A stretch of 64,000 bases of DNA from Casuarina equisetifolia (lineage: Eukaryota; Streptophyta; Magnoliopsida; Fagales; Casuarinaceae): positions 16,475,938 to 16,539,937 of the forward strand of contig CM052358.1 in the NCBI GenBank assembly GCA_028551475.1, written 5' to 3'. The notes beneath the pieces are model-generated. The model saw only the letters and a list, made by a program, of their open reading frames with translations. It was not told the DNA's origin and did no database searches. Every line of letters starts with the position of its first letter. The first letter of the stretch is position 1. This document shows, one piece after another, positions 47,532-58,760 of the stretch. The position numbers and the translations under genes were made by a program.

Positions 47532-49333
47532 TGATAACTCTATATTTTATAGAGTTATTAGAAGCATTTTAGGTAATATTTAATATATTTTTTATTAAAT
47601 TATATTTGTATTTAATTATATTTATGTATATTTTGTTGTTTTATGCAGTAAACCTAAAATAGAAGAAAAATGAAGAAAAGAAGCACAAAACCAAAAGAAA
47701 ATGAGAAAAGAGAATAGAGCTTAAAAGGAAAGTTAAAAAGAGGCCTTTTATTAAGCCTTTTGTCAAGCTTGTGGGGACTTGTGAAGGAGAAAGGGGCCGA
47801 ATTGAGCCTTGGATCGTGCAACAAAAGGAACTAGGCCTAAAGGGTGAGAAAGCCCGCAAAGCCCGCACAGCGCTCAAGGCCCACAGAGCCCGCAGAGCAT
47901 GGAAGGCTTCTATCAACATTATCGGGTAGAACAGAGAGAAGGGGGACTGAACAGATAGAGAGAGAGAACACAGGGAGAAATTGAAATAACAGAGAGAAGG
48001 CCGAAGCATTATGTGGCTTTTCCCTTGCCAGAAAATTAGAATCCACGTGCGACAGCGCAAGACTCTGTGACGTCAGACAGAAGTGCGAACGCCGACCGTA
48101 CGCACGTTCTTTTTCGATGAGGGAGCTTCGTATAATCTCGGCAATCTTTTCCATTTTCTAGCCTTATTTTGTGTGTTTTCCGACGAGGGGAGACCGGATC
48201 TACATTCTTTGTATAATTTCTTGCAATTCTGTGGCAGTTGCGTGTGATTTCGTGGCGGTTTTAGGCGAAGAAGTGCAAACTCCAACTTTGTATTTTCCAT
48301 CAGATTTACACATTTCTGTTATGGATTTGCGCAATCTATTTGTAGAGCTATAACCTAGCCATCCTGATCTATCGTTACTGAAGTTTTTGTGAAGATTGGC
48401 GAAGGACAATGACGGCGCGTGGCGGCTATACGGCGAAGCGTGTCATCAGAGCGTGTTAATGCGTGCAAAAATGCTTGAGGGTGCTTCTCGAGTCGTTTTC
48501 TTCTCATTTTTTTAGATAGAACCTCCTTTTCCCCCGATGTGTAGATTTATGCAACTTGTTTTATGATTTGAAGACATTTTTGGTGACAGCTTAATGTTCT
48601 TAATTTACAGAATGTGTTATTTAATTTTCTGCACTGTTCTTGTTTATGTAAATATGTTGTTTTAGTTTAGTTTATTAGAGCTACGATGGAACTTAATTAT
48701 AATGTATGAATGTGATTACTTAGGCTTTGTGAGATATTTTATGAATGTGAAGTTGCAAATGACGGAGCTTAATGCTTTTAGGTGATTAGCTACCACTTAA
48801 TTGATATGATTTGCATGTTTAAGACCGACAGGAGATAGCATGCAGTTGCTTCATATAATTTACAACCATAGATTAATATGGATAGACATATACCATATGA
48901 TTTGTGTGACTTTAGGTGCAAACTGGAATATTCACAAATCTTAATGCACTTAGTTCATTTAATTCATATGCAGACTCACAGTGAGTTAATGAGCTAAGTA
49001 GGTTTGTTATGCTTAGACATAGGATAGTGAATAAGTTGGGAAATTTCGTCATCACATGAGTAAAATTAATCTTGCGAGCATGGATAATCAAAATTTGTAC
49101 TTAGTAATTAGGTGAAATCGAACGCTCTAACAAATTTGTTTAACAAATTTAGGTTAAATTTAGTTGTTTACTTAAATGTTCTATTATTTTGGTTGGCTAG
49201 ATAAACTTTAGAAATTATTCACCGTTAGTACTTAGTTAGTTTAGTAAGCACCAGTCTCTGTGGGACGATACTCATACTTATCATTATATTACTTGTTCGA
49301 CATGTACACTTGCATGTAGAATTTCACCGAACA
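47532..49333 (+). mobile_element. Solo LTR, family A (copy 1), in Ty3 integrase region
   Basis: 1802 bp from TGATAACTCTATATTTTATAG to TTCACCGAACA, flanked by perfect CTAAT pentamers (47527-47531, 49334-49338). Ty3 integrase-type sequence occurs on both sides. It has no coding region. A 10-bp arm / 5-bp loop inverted repeat occupies bases 3-27 of the LTR. Confidence 0.88.
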
Positions 49334-49638
49334 CTAATCCGTTAAAACTACCATTAGGGTCAAAGATCCATGATGTCTTTCATGTCACCATGCTGAAATG
49401 AGTAGTGGGGAACCATATATCAATTCAACTAGAGCTGCTTTCTTATTTAGATAGTGCAAATATTGTAAGCCTTAACGTCAAGCTATATTAGAGTAATGTA
49501 TCAGAAAGAGGCCTAGATTTCTTATCCATTAGCAAGGCCTAGTAGTTTAGGAAGCCAATTGGTATGATGCCGAGCTATTTGAGGAACGTTTTCCTACATT
49601 CAACCTTAGGAACAAGGTTGGTGTTAAAGGTGGAAGGA

Positions 49639-50088
49639 TGTAGCAGTCCTTTAATGTTAACACAACATCCTCTAACTCAAGCAAACGTGGCTAAGCAATA
49701 AGGCTTTGAGGCTACACATGGATGTTACAAGAAGACTCATATGACAACATTCTCATATTTTATTAGCCATGCATTTTACTCATTTCTATATTGCATTTTA
49801 TTGTTTCAAAAGTTGTTAATTGTTAGAAGACTGGAAGGGAATTGTAGTGGGTATATAAGGGGAATGTTGATTTTGTTAAACAACTTTTGAAGATTTGAAA
49901 TTGCTTAATAATATTTGGAGGTCATAAGTTCCCTTGAATGAGGTCATCTTTCTCATCTTATTTTTTCTATCACCATAGGTAAAAAATGAAATCATCAAGG
50001 TAGTGGGTTCCTTATTGCAACTTACTTCCATGCCATCCAATTACTCGATCAATTGCTAGACGTATTGTGGACAAGTAGGACTGCTACA
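49639..50088 (+). repeat. 3' LTR of old Ty3/gypsy element
   Basis: 450 bp, preceded by the purine-rich 'aaaggtggaagga'. About 17% different from its partner. Confidence 0.83.
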
Positions 50089-50093
50089 GTTTG

Positions 50094-50220
50094 CTTCTTT
50101 AGCACTTCTCGACTTTAACTACAATAGTGTTTTGATTGCTGGTGGTATACTTTATTAAATTGAGAGCCACATTTTTATTAAAGCTAGTCCTAATAATAAG
50201 TTTTGTTGAATCATTTGCAG
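50094..50220. other. Putative NAC intron, right arm
   Basis: T-rich DNA ending in an acceptor-like 'tcatttgcag' (AG at 50219-50220) just before the NAC-domain text. Confidence 0.45.
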
Positions 50221-50643
50221 GAGTTGAAATTTATAAAAATAATAAGTTGCTCCCTAGATTTGTATTTGAGCTTACTAATGAAGAGATAGTTCTTTGTTAT
50301 CTTAACAAGAAGGCTAATAAGAGACCACTCCCTACAAATGAAATGATTAAGTATGACCTTTATGATGATCATGAGATGTTGAGAAAAATGTTTGAAAAAA
50401 CAAGAAAACAATGTCTTTACTTTTTCACTAAGTTTGAGAAGAAAGCAACCTAGGGATTAAGGATCAAAAGATACACAAAATGGAGGACTTGGAGAGCCCA
50501 AAATGATAAACCCATATGTTTTGGTAAGGAGGATGAGTATCAAATTGGAATGTTTCAAGTTCATGCTAAAGAAAGGATTCAATGCCTATGGAAGATGGAT
50601 CATGCATAAGTATTGGTTAGATGGACTCTTAAAGGATGATCAA
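50221..50643 (+). pseudogene. NAC-domain transcription factor pseudogene exon
   Basis: NAC proteins are plant DNA-binding transcription factors. This exon aligns by eye with NAC subdomains A to E: LLPRFVFELTNEEIVLCYL (family LPPGFRFHPTDEELV-YYL), then DLYDDHE, CLYFFTKFEKK, 'WRAQNDKPI' (family GYWKATGKDKPI), and YGRWIMHKYWLDG (family NWVMHEYRL). It is bounded by a good acceptor and a GTAAGT donor (50644). Damage: a TAG stop at 50451-50453 and a +1 frame change before the WIMHKYWL segment (near 50.56 kb); the usual DPW after subdomain B is lost. It is a decayed host gene or a very divergent NAC-like relic. Confidence 0.72.
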
Positions 50644-50753
50644 GTAAGTCTTCATGTTTTTTATTTATACTTTCTTATCTTTTTTCTTTTTTAAGTCTTT
50701 TTGTAAGATGAAGATTGTTTTTTTTGTAAAGGAATGAGTATATCCTTTGTCAG

Positions 50754-50791
50754 GTGAAATGGGAGAAGGAAAAAGAATCCACTTTCAATTT
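50754..50791 (+). pseudogene. Start of next NAC pseudogene exon
   Basis: After a 110-bp intron ending TTTGTCAG, phase 0 text VKWEKEKESTFNF continues and is cut by LTR-like DNA at about 50792. Confidence 0.4.
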
Positions 50792-52200
50792 TGTTGAGTT
50801 TTATGACCTAACAAGAAGGGGGTTGAATTGTTGTTGTACCAAACAATCCTTTTCTTTCTAAAATCTAACAATAACTTTAACAATTTGTATAATAGTAATA
50901 ATATGTAAATAGAAATATGTAATCAAGGAAAGGGCAAGAAAAGAAACACCCAATTTACCACGGTGGTTCGGCACTCTATTTTAGAGTCCTACGTCCACCC
51001 TCTTCTTTTTCAATCAAATTGATTGAAGTCCCCTTTACTTAATCTGATTAGGAGAACACGTTCTCCCTAATCCAACTAATCCCTTCTCAAGGAATTACCA
51101 CATTCGAGTACAGATAGTGATCAAAGGATCATATACAATAGCAAATCCCCAAATAATATGTCAATATATGGAATATTGCTAATCAGAGGAGCTATTTAAA
51201 CAAATATATCAAGATACAAAGCTCCTAATACGAAATCCCCAAATTGGTGAAATTAGGGTTTCGGATTGTCCTCAGGATTTATGTGCAAAAATGTTTATAA
51301 GTGAAATCAGCATATAAATAATGTTATACAAGCTATAATTGATGATATTCTCAAAGATTGAACCAAATAATCAACTATCACCGAAAGCTTGTAAACTACG
51401 AAAATGGTGTATGATCTCGAATCAAATGTTAAGCAAGTTGAGCAAATTATCTTTACAAAGAAAAATGCTTTAAATAGATGTTGCTGAACAATCAATCCCT
51501 TCACGAACACATCTCCTTTAAATAGAAGCAAATCTAGGGTTTTCTATTTGAGTCAAACCTGAACCATAGCCTTCTATTCGTTGGGAATAGTAGATTGTCC
51601 ATCAAATCAGCTTCATTTCACCCTTTTGATTCAAAATCCGACCGTTCTGACAACCCATCTCCTCCAGATTTGTTCCGTTGGAGCTTCGACGCTTGAGAAA
51701 GACGAAGGCAGCGTTGGGGTGAGAATGACGTGGTTAAGACTTGACCCCTCAAGAGATAAGCGTCTCTTTTGTGCCCTTAAGTGAGACGACGTCGTAGCTA
51801 GCAAGCGTACCGAGAAGGGTTCTGGTGTGATCAAGACAACATCGTAATGGAGAACTCAGATAATGATCAATGCGACACCGTAGTGGAAACAGGATCAGGC
51901 AGGCTGACGTGAACTTGGGCCGCACCTATGTTCTCACAGTCCAACAGCCACAATCCAGTCCAATAATACTATATATATTCAACATGTATACCCGGTCCAA
52001 TATCAACATGATCCAATATCAATACATTTGTAATGTATTGCATATATTGAACTTAAGGTCACATATTTTTCTTGCAATTTCACCAACCAAGTATCATATT
52101 CCTAAAATATATTAAAGTATACTTCATAGTTCTTGAGGAAATATTTAGATAAACAATATATTTAAATAATCAACATTTATTTGAATATATGTAACAAATA
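50792..52200. repeat. LTR-like repeat with unresolved ends
   Basis: It begins TGTTGAGTTTTATGACC and continues with 'aacaagaagggggttgaatt', 'cacggtggttcggcac' and 'cctacgtccaccctc'. Such tracts are common in long plant retroelement LTRs. I found no convincing right end or target duplication, so the limits and family are uncertain. No gene is evident. Confidence 0.4.
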
Positions 52201-52435
52201 CTTTAAAAGTATATTTTATGAGAGAATGTAGGAACCCGGTTACTTTATAATATCATTAATTGATATTATAATTTGTACACCTTTTACTTTCTATAGTTTT
52301 GCTTTTTTGCACATTTAGAAAAACATATTTTGAGAATTGATATTTTTCAAGAAAATATTTTCAGTCACAACAAAACCCTATTTTCTAACAAATTTGCCTA
52401 AAAGCGTGGATAGTAGTAAAATAACCTTGGCAACT

Positions 52436-52747
52436 AGCCTTAATACTTTCCTAAAGGAGTTGATCACGCTTAAGACTATGGAGAGGCAGGTATACTAAAA
52501 ACTTTCCCTAATGGCCCTAATACTTTCTTAGAGGAATGTGTTATGCTTAAGACTGTGGGAGAGGGAGGTTTACCAGAAACTTGCCCTGATGGCCCTAATA
52601 CTTTCTTAAAGGAGGGCATCATGCTTGACACTATGGGAGAGGGAGGTTTACTAGAAACTTGCCTTAATGGCCCTAATACTTTCTCCAAGGAGTGCATCAT
52701 GCTTTGCACTATGGGAGAGGGAGGTTTACCAAAAACTTGCCCTTATG
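52436..52747 (+). repeat. 78-bp (26-codon) minisatellite, four units
   Basis: Units start at 52436 (77 bp), 52513, 52591 and 52669. The three complete 78-bp units keep one reading frame and translate to repeats of GPNTF.KE.IML.TMGEGGL.ETC. Unit length divisible by three and mostly silent or conservative changes suggest that it once expanded inside coding sequence. Confidence 0.8.
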
Positions 52748-52881
52748 GTTTTAAAGATGATTGGATTTTGGAGTATCCTTATGTTTTAAAAGAGGATTGG
52801 ATTTCAAAGCTAATAGTCTATTCGTCAAAGAATGAAGAATGCATATCTAATACAGGATGGGAGGTTCCACCATGCTTTTGA
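52543..52881 (+). CDS. Hypothetical 112-residue ORF with 26-residue repeats
   Basis: The open frame covers about three 26-residue repeats (core GEGGLPETCPDGPNTF) and a unique tail ending GWEVPPCF. There is no signal peptide, membrane segment or known domain. The Met at 52543 lies inside the second repeat, so it is unlikely to be a true start. Copy 1 of the repeat is in another frame because of a one-base difference and shows coding-like text up to about 52382. It could be the remains of a longer host gene or the far end of the NAC relic 1.7 kb upstream. Unproved. Confidence 0.3.
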   Translation: MLKTVGEGGLPETCPDGPNTFLKEGIMLDTMGEGGLLETCLNGPNTFSKECIMLCTMGEGGLPKTCPYGFKDDWILEYPYVLKEDWISKLIVYSSKNEECISNTGWEVPPCF

Positions 52882-53380
52882 AAAAATATATAATTGTTTA
52901 AACACCAAGTGTTTTTGCACTCAATTTTTAAAAATTAGAATATAGTACTTGATTGAAAGAGCGAGTTAATTGATGATGTATAAAATGAAATATAAATCTA
53001 TTAGTAAACAGTTTTGGTTAATATGAAATCTACTAGTTGTTTGTTTTTACTTAGTCTTGCAACTTGTATAATTTATATATTTTCTGCAAGCATTAACCAC
53101 AACACTACATAAAGAGATAGGCTAATAATTTAAAAAAATAAAAAATAAAAGTCAATGGAGAATAATGCATGTCGTCTCCTCTTTGATTAAGTGATCACCA
53201 TGAAAGCGTACAAACATGAACTTCTTCGAGAACCTCTTAGCTCGTAAGGGAAGCTTATGAAAAACAAAAACTAACAACCAATCTGATTAAACATTTTAAC
53301 AGCCATGTGCGCTACCGTAAGCATGCAAGCCTTTTGATTTAGAGCATTTTGACACTCGCACAGGACAACCCTAATTGCAA
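52882..53380. other. AT-rich DNA, possibly LINE 5' leader
   Basis: No gene. The 5' end of LINE copy 2 lies somewhere here, but I could not place it. Confidence 0.4.
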
Positions 53381-53391
53381 AATTCAATAGG

Positions 53392-54027
53392 GTGCATCCT
53401 CCGATCGTTGAGTTTGAAAGGTACGTGAATTCAAAATGGGGTTTGGAAAAATCAGCCATCGTGGGATTGAAATCCCCACATGAAATCTCTATGCACCTTC
53501 AAACAGAAACCGATTTTGCAATGGCATGGTCATGGGAGGAACGTGTCTTCAATGGGGTGCAATTCATTCTATTTCGTTTGGAAGAGGGAACAAATGGTGA
53601 CCCCAAAATGGTGGCACATTGGATCTGACTACCTGGACTCCCAAGCTCGTTGCATAATCTGAAGGCTTTGGAGAAAATCGGCAATCAACTAGGAAACTTC
53701 CTGCGCTCAAATCTAAGGACGCAGAAATTCAAACATCCAGCATACGCACAGATTTTTTTGGAGATGAATATGGGGGAAAAGTTGCCGGAGAAGTTTTGGG
53801 TCACACCAATATCCCAAAAACCATTTCTTCAAGCCATAGAATATGAAACCTGGATCGGATACTGCTCACATTGTCGTCTCCAGGGCCATGATCGGAAGAG
53901 GTGTCGAAAGTTACCAGGTTGTGAGACAAGTGTTCGACAAAAGTCTTCAAAGGCGTTGGATGGCAAGGGCACCCGTGACATGGGGGGCAGTGATAGGACA
54001 AGAGCAGGCCAAGTTGCATGCGCGTGA
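53392..54027 (+). pseudogene. LINE copy 2 ORF1 (DUF4283-like plus zinc knuckle)
   Basis: Two open segments (53392-53628 and 53650-54027), separated by a stop and frame change, share the plant L1 ORF1 pattern: the 'GPKMVAHWI'-type region, 'NLKALEKIGNQLGNFL', 'YAQIFLEMNMGEKLPEKFWV', then C-x2-C-x4-H-x4-C. The role in living relatives is binding of element RNA. Confidence 0.72.
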
Positions 54028-54039
54028 GTAGGTCGCGTT

Positions 54040-54112
54040 GCGCGCGCGCAAGTGGGCCGAGCACTGCGCGCGCGCAAGTGGGCCGAGCACTGCGCGCGCG
54101 AGAAAGCCAAGA
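54040..54112. repeat. 26-bp GC-rich tandem repeat in LINE ORF1
   Basis: Two perfect units, 54040-54065 and 54066-54091 (gcgcgcgcgcaagtgggccg then agcact), plus a decayed third. It is strikingly GC-rich against an AT-rich background and sits just after the zinc knuckle. Confidence 0.85.
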
Positions 54113-54447
54113 ACACGCTGACATTAAATGTTTGACACAATGTCTCTAAGGAAGATTTGACTACTACATAGCTGATTAAGTGTACTTTTGAACTAGAGTT
54201 GCCAAAAGAAGCAGTTGCAAGGAAAAAAGAGAAGTTGGTTTAGGAGAATACATGAGTGAAAGAGAATGAAATAAATGTGGGACAAGAAAAGACAATGATA
54301 GAGTATGAGAAGAATAAACAAGTACGATAGGAGGTAAAAGATTATCAAGATGTAATTTCAAAAGAGAAGGAAGAAACACAAAACATGGATGGAGGAAATT
54401 TCAAAGCAACTACAAGAATTCAATAGAAAAAGATTGGGTGTGACGTA

Positions 54448-55885
54448 TGATAACTCTATTTTTATAGAGTTATTTTGACTATTTTAGGATATAAATAATA
54501 CAAGTTTTATAAGATAATATTTAAGTTTTGATATATTTATGTAAACTGGTGTTATTTATGCAGCAAACCCCAAAAGAGCAAAAGAAATAAAGGAAGAGAA
54601 AGTTACAAAAAGGCACGTGAAGAAGACAAGGAAAGAAAAAGAAGTCAAAAGAAGAAAAGAGGAGGCAACGTGTAAAGCAGCAAAAGAGGAGGAAAAGGAC
54701 AAAAAAGGACAAGAAAGGAAATAAAGGAAAAGGAGCAAAAAAAGTGAATTATTAAGGGAGAATCTTAGGGCACGCATCTCAAGATAGAATAAAAAGGCAA
54801 AGGAACGTGAATTAAAAGGGGAGGAGAAGGCGCCGCACAAGAGTAGAGGAGAATAGGAGAGAGAAGAGAGAGAAGAGAGAGAAAAGAAGAAGAAGCCGTG
54901 TGTTGCCGCCGAAATCAACCAAGGAAGAGAGAAAAAGTGAGAGAAGAAAGAGAAAACCAAGAAAGAAAAAGAGAAATAGAGGCGCGAAAGCTTCCCTCTA
55001 CTTCTTATCATTCTTGAATTGTAGGAATTCTGTGAGGAATTCTTAAAGAGAAGACAGTGTGGTGACAACTTTCCTGTTTTTCTATTTAAGATGTTTTGCT
55101 TAATTTCTACTATTGCTTTGGTTTGTTATTTCATTATGTTCTAAATTTCTTTTGTTAGAGCGAAGATGTAGCCTAACTATGATGATGTGAATTTCATAAG
55201 TTTTTATGTTTTGCAAGATATTTTATTTATGTGAGTTATATATTATTTATTCTTAATGCTTTTAAGTGATTGGCCACCACTTGAATGATATGATGTGCAT
55301 GTTAGAGACTGAAAGGTAATAATATGCAATTGCTTCTTATAATATATAACCATGAATTAAATGTGGATAGACATATACCATGTTATTTGTGTGGCTTTTG
55401 GTGATAAGATAATCGAAAGATTTATTGTAAACCAGGAATATTCACAAATCCTAATGCATTTGGTTTGTTTCAATTCACATATAGAGATATAGTGAATTAA
55501 TGAACTAAATAGGTTTGCTATACCTAGACATAGGATAGTAAATAAATTAGGAAGTTCCGCCATCACATGGGTAATATCATTCTTGTAGGCATAAACTATA
55601 AAAATTCATATCTAGTAGTTATGGTGAAATCGGAAGCTCTAACATGTTTCTCATCTTGATTTTTCTTACTTGGATTCAATTTTAATTAGTCTTGAGTTTT
55701 CGTTTTGAAAGTTTTAAATTTTAATTCATCATCAATAATATTTTGATTTGCTAGATAAATTTTAGGATTTATTCATCATTAGTATTTAATTAGTTTAGTA
55801 TTCACTAATCTTCGTGGGACGATACTTTTCTTATCATTATATTACTTGTTCGACATGTTCACTTGTATTTAAAATTCACCGAACA
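54448..55885 (+). mobile_element. Solo LTR, family A (copy 2), in LINE copy 2
   Basis: 1438 bp, from TGATAACTCTATTTTTATAG to TTCACCGAACA, with perfect ACGTA pentamers on both sides (54443-54447, 55886-55890). It shares ends, a 'gtgggacgatac' block and 'attacttgttcgacatg' with copy 1. Shorter than copy 1, so the interior differs by indels. Purine-rich in its first 500 bp. Confidence 0.88.
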
Positions 55886-56255
55886 ACGTACAAGAGGTTA
55901 AGTACTCGAGGAAATGCCATACTAATAAGAGGAGAAAATGGAAGGACTTAACCAACTTCAAAAGCAGATATAAGGCCATAAAGACAACTACAAAGTGAAC
56001 CAAACAAGGAAGAGGAAAGGCAAGAAAAACAAACAACGAATGTCAAGAAAAAAGGTTCAAAGGAAAAGAAGACGACATATCATAACAATAAACCCTCTAT
56101 GTACACAAAATTGAGAAATCAGTTTGGGGTACTAACAAAGGAAGATTTGGAAAAAGAAAAGGAGAAAAGATTACGAAGCAAAGACGGGGAAAGGACAAAC
56201 CAGAATGTGGAAACAAGATTAGAAAACTTAAAAATTCACATCAGTTCAAAAAACA

Positions 56256-57070
56256 ATGGGAGCAATAACAGGACACCTGTCATGGACGGTAAAGCACCCT
56301 CCACCTCTTATGTCTAGTCTTATTAAAGGATTGAGTCCTCTTGAAAAATTGGATTTTCTTAAACAAGAATTCAAGAAAAATAAAATATCTTTAATAGCTC
56401 TTTTGGAACCAAAACATTCTAGTGAACATTTAAGCCACATAGTGAGAAGGTTGGGTTTTGAAAATTTCATACATTGTAACCCAGAAAACATACATATATG
56501 ATTAATGTAAAAAATAGATGTGAAAATGTCCTTAATGGATTGTTGTACTCAGAGTATTACTATGGAGGTACAAATGGATAGGAAACAATTTTTAATGACA
56601 ATAGTCTATGCAAGCACAATTATATCAAGAGACGACAATTATGGCATCACTTAGAAGGACTTTAGACAACAGGCAGACCATAGATAATAGGAGGGGATTT
56701 CAATTATGTAGTTACTTAAGAACAAAAACAAAGGGGCAGATAGTATTTAATAGTGGCAAGCAAAGAATTCAATAACTTTATTTGTGAGCAAGGATTAAAT
56801 GATTATGGTTTTTTGGGTTGTCCTTATACATGGTGTAACAATGTATAGGGTGCAAGGTGAATGTAGGTGAGATTAGATAGAATACTTTGTAATTTGGAGG
56901 CATCCATGATATTTCCTTTCTTGAAGGTGCAACATCTTACGAGAGTGGGCTTTAAGCATTCACCATTGTTAGTACAGTTGAACAGGGTAATTAGAAGTAC
57001 TCGGTCCTTTTATTTTCATAAACAATGGTTGGAAGTGTTAACTATAAGAGAATTAATTGCAAGACAGTGA
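56256..57070 (+). pseudogene. LINE copy 2 endonuclease region
   Basis: 'LSPLEKLDFLKQEFKKNKI', 'LIALLEPKHSSEHLSHIVRR' and later 'MRLDRILCNLEASMIFP' follow the apurinic-type endonuclease order of plant L1 ORF2. The frame is broken between segments. Confidence 0.65.
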
Positions 57071-57399
57071 ACTAATCACTCAAATGCTTCACCATAGATA
57101 TGCATGCACCTGAGAAGCACCAAGATCATAAAGGCATTACAAGAATGGCAATGTCAAAATAAAAGTAATAGGAACATTGAATAATAAACCTTACAAAAAA
57201 TATGCACAAAAAAGAATGTCAGTTGCAAGAAACATGGTTATAAGTGATTTTCAAAAAGTTTGAGACAATACAAGAACAATTGATATAGACCATCAGGGAG
57301 GAAGAAAGTATTTTAAAAGACAAAGCCTATGTTAAATGGCTTCAGGAAAGGGACAAGAATTTAGGATACTTTCATGCATGCATCTGGAAGAGACATCAA

Positions 57400-58760
57400 G
57401 GTTCTCAATTTAACTTTAAGCTACCATATGGCACACAGATGAATGATGTGGAGATTTTGGAACCCATGTTTGAAGATTTTTATAAAGAGTTATTGATGTC
57501 CCAAAGGGCAAACTATGATGACCATGAGATGGTGGAGTTTCTTAGTCAAATTCCAAGATTAGTAACAACATAACAAAATGATATACTATGTAAAATCCCA
57601 ACATGAGAGGAAGTACAACAAGCAATTAAAAACCTAGAGCCTCATAGTGCTCCAGGTGTAGATGGATTCATAGGTCATTTTTATAAGGTTGCTTAGGAGG
57701 AGATTAAAGAAGATTTGTATGAAGCAATTGTTAATTTCTTTAGAGCAAGTTAGATTCCAAGGAGTACAATTGTGATCATTTTAACATTGATCCCCAAGGT
57801 TTCTCAACCAAGTAGTTTTTTAGATCTTAGACCGATTAGCTTGTGTCGTTTCAGAGATAAGATTTTAGCAAAGCTTCTTAATGATTGGCTAGCTAGGATT
57901 CTACCTTAAGTAATTTCTCCCAAACAATCTAGTTTTGTGAAAGATAGATCCATACAAGAAAAAATAACTTTGGGATAAGAGATGGTTCATGAAATAAATA
58001 GAAAGGTACCATGAGATAATGTGGTTATTAAATTGGACATCTCTAAAGCATATGATAGGTTGAAATGGTCTTTTCTATTGAAATTTATGTGGACTTTTGG
58101 TTTTTCAGAGGAATGGATTGATATGATGTATCACTATATTTCAAACAATTAGTTCTTTATACAAATGCAAGGCAAGAAATTTGGTTTTTTCCACTCAACA
58201 AGAGGTTCTTTGTCACCAAGCCTATTCATACTTACACAAGAAACTTTTTCTCGGCAGTTGAAACATCTAATGCAAGTTAGGAATATTAAAAGCTATAAAG
58301 GAACAAATGATTTTGGGTATATTTCTCATTTGCAATATGTGGATGACATGATAGTGTTTATTAATGGACGAAAACGATCAATTATGAATTTCATGAAATT
58401 ATTGAAGGAATATGAGCATCACAGTGGCCAAAAAGTAAACGTTACTAGATGTAATTTTTTATTAGCAAAGAAGGCATCACAACAAAGAACAAAAGAATCA
58501 GAGATAGACAAATTTTTCTCTTGTTGACTTACCAATGAAGTATTTAGCATTTCTACTTTTTAAAGGAAGATCAAAGAGAAATTATTTTGATGAGATTATA
58601 AGAAGGATTACATGATGAATATGTAATTGGAAGAATTTTTTTCTTTATCATGAAAAGAAGCTAAAGTTAATTAAGAGTGTTCTATCCTCTACACCTATCC
58701 ATTGTTTGTCGATAACCAAAGCCCTGAAAGTAATATTGCAAGCTATAAACAAGCATATGT
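57400..58760 (+). pseudogene. LINE copy 2 reverse transcriptase
   Basis: Landmarks in order: 'APGVDGF' near 57.66 kb, 'ILTLIPKVSQPSSF', 'DKILAKLLNDWLARILP', 'VVIKLDISKAYDRLKW' near 58.03 kb, the palm YVDDMIVF near 58.34 kb, and thumb text to 58.7 kb. Stops break it. The palm keeps DD, whereas copy 1 reads ND. Confidence 0.78.

Larger units (their letters stand above)
43401..50088 (+). mobile_element. Old Ty3/gypsy element hosting a solo LTR
   Basis: LTRs at 43401-43853 and 49639-50088 are flanked by perfect GTTTG pentamers (43396-43400, 50089-50093). A primer site (tggtattaaagcc, 43857-43869) follows the left LTR. The order is gag (43.9-44.6 kb), protease (IDTGSTNNF, about 44.96 kb), reverse transcriptase (45.58-46.14 kb) and integrase (46.5-47.5 kb). 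The integrase end lies beyond the nested solo LTR at 49.34-49.41 kb. LTR divergence of about 17% makes it the oldest LTR-bearing element here. It is broken, with many breaks. Confidence 0.85.

Noticed and set aside
47641-48409. Several open frames of 60-139 codons
   Set aside because: They lie wholly inside the solo LTR 47532-49333, overlap on both strands and show no protein motif.
50792-52200. Complete solo LTR with target duplication
   Set aside because: The left edge is plausible, but several right-edge candidates failed to give a matching pentamer, so only an LTR-like repeat is reported.
54521-55068. 170-codon minus-strand open frame rich in Ser, Phe and Leu
   Set aside because: It is the complement of a purine-rich tract inside the solo LTR 54448-55885. 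Low-complexity composition explains the openness.
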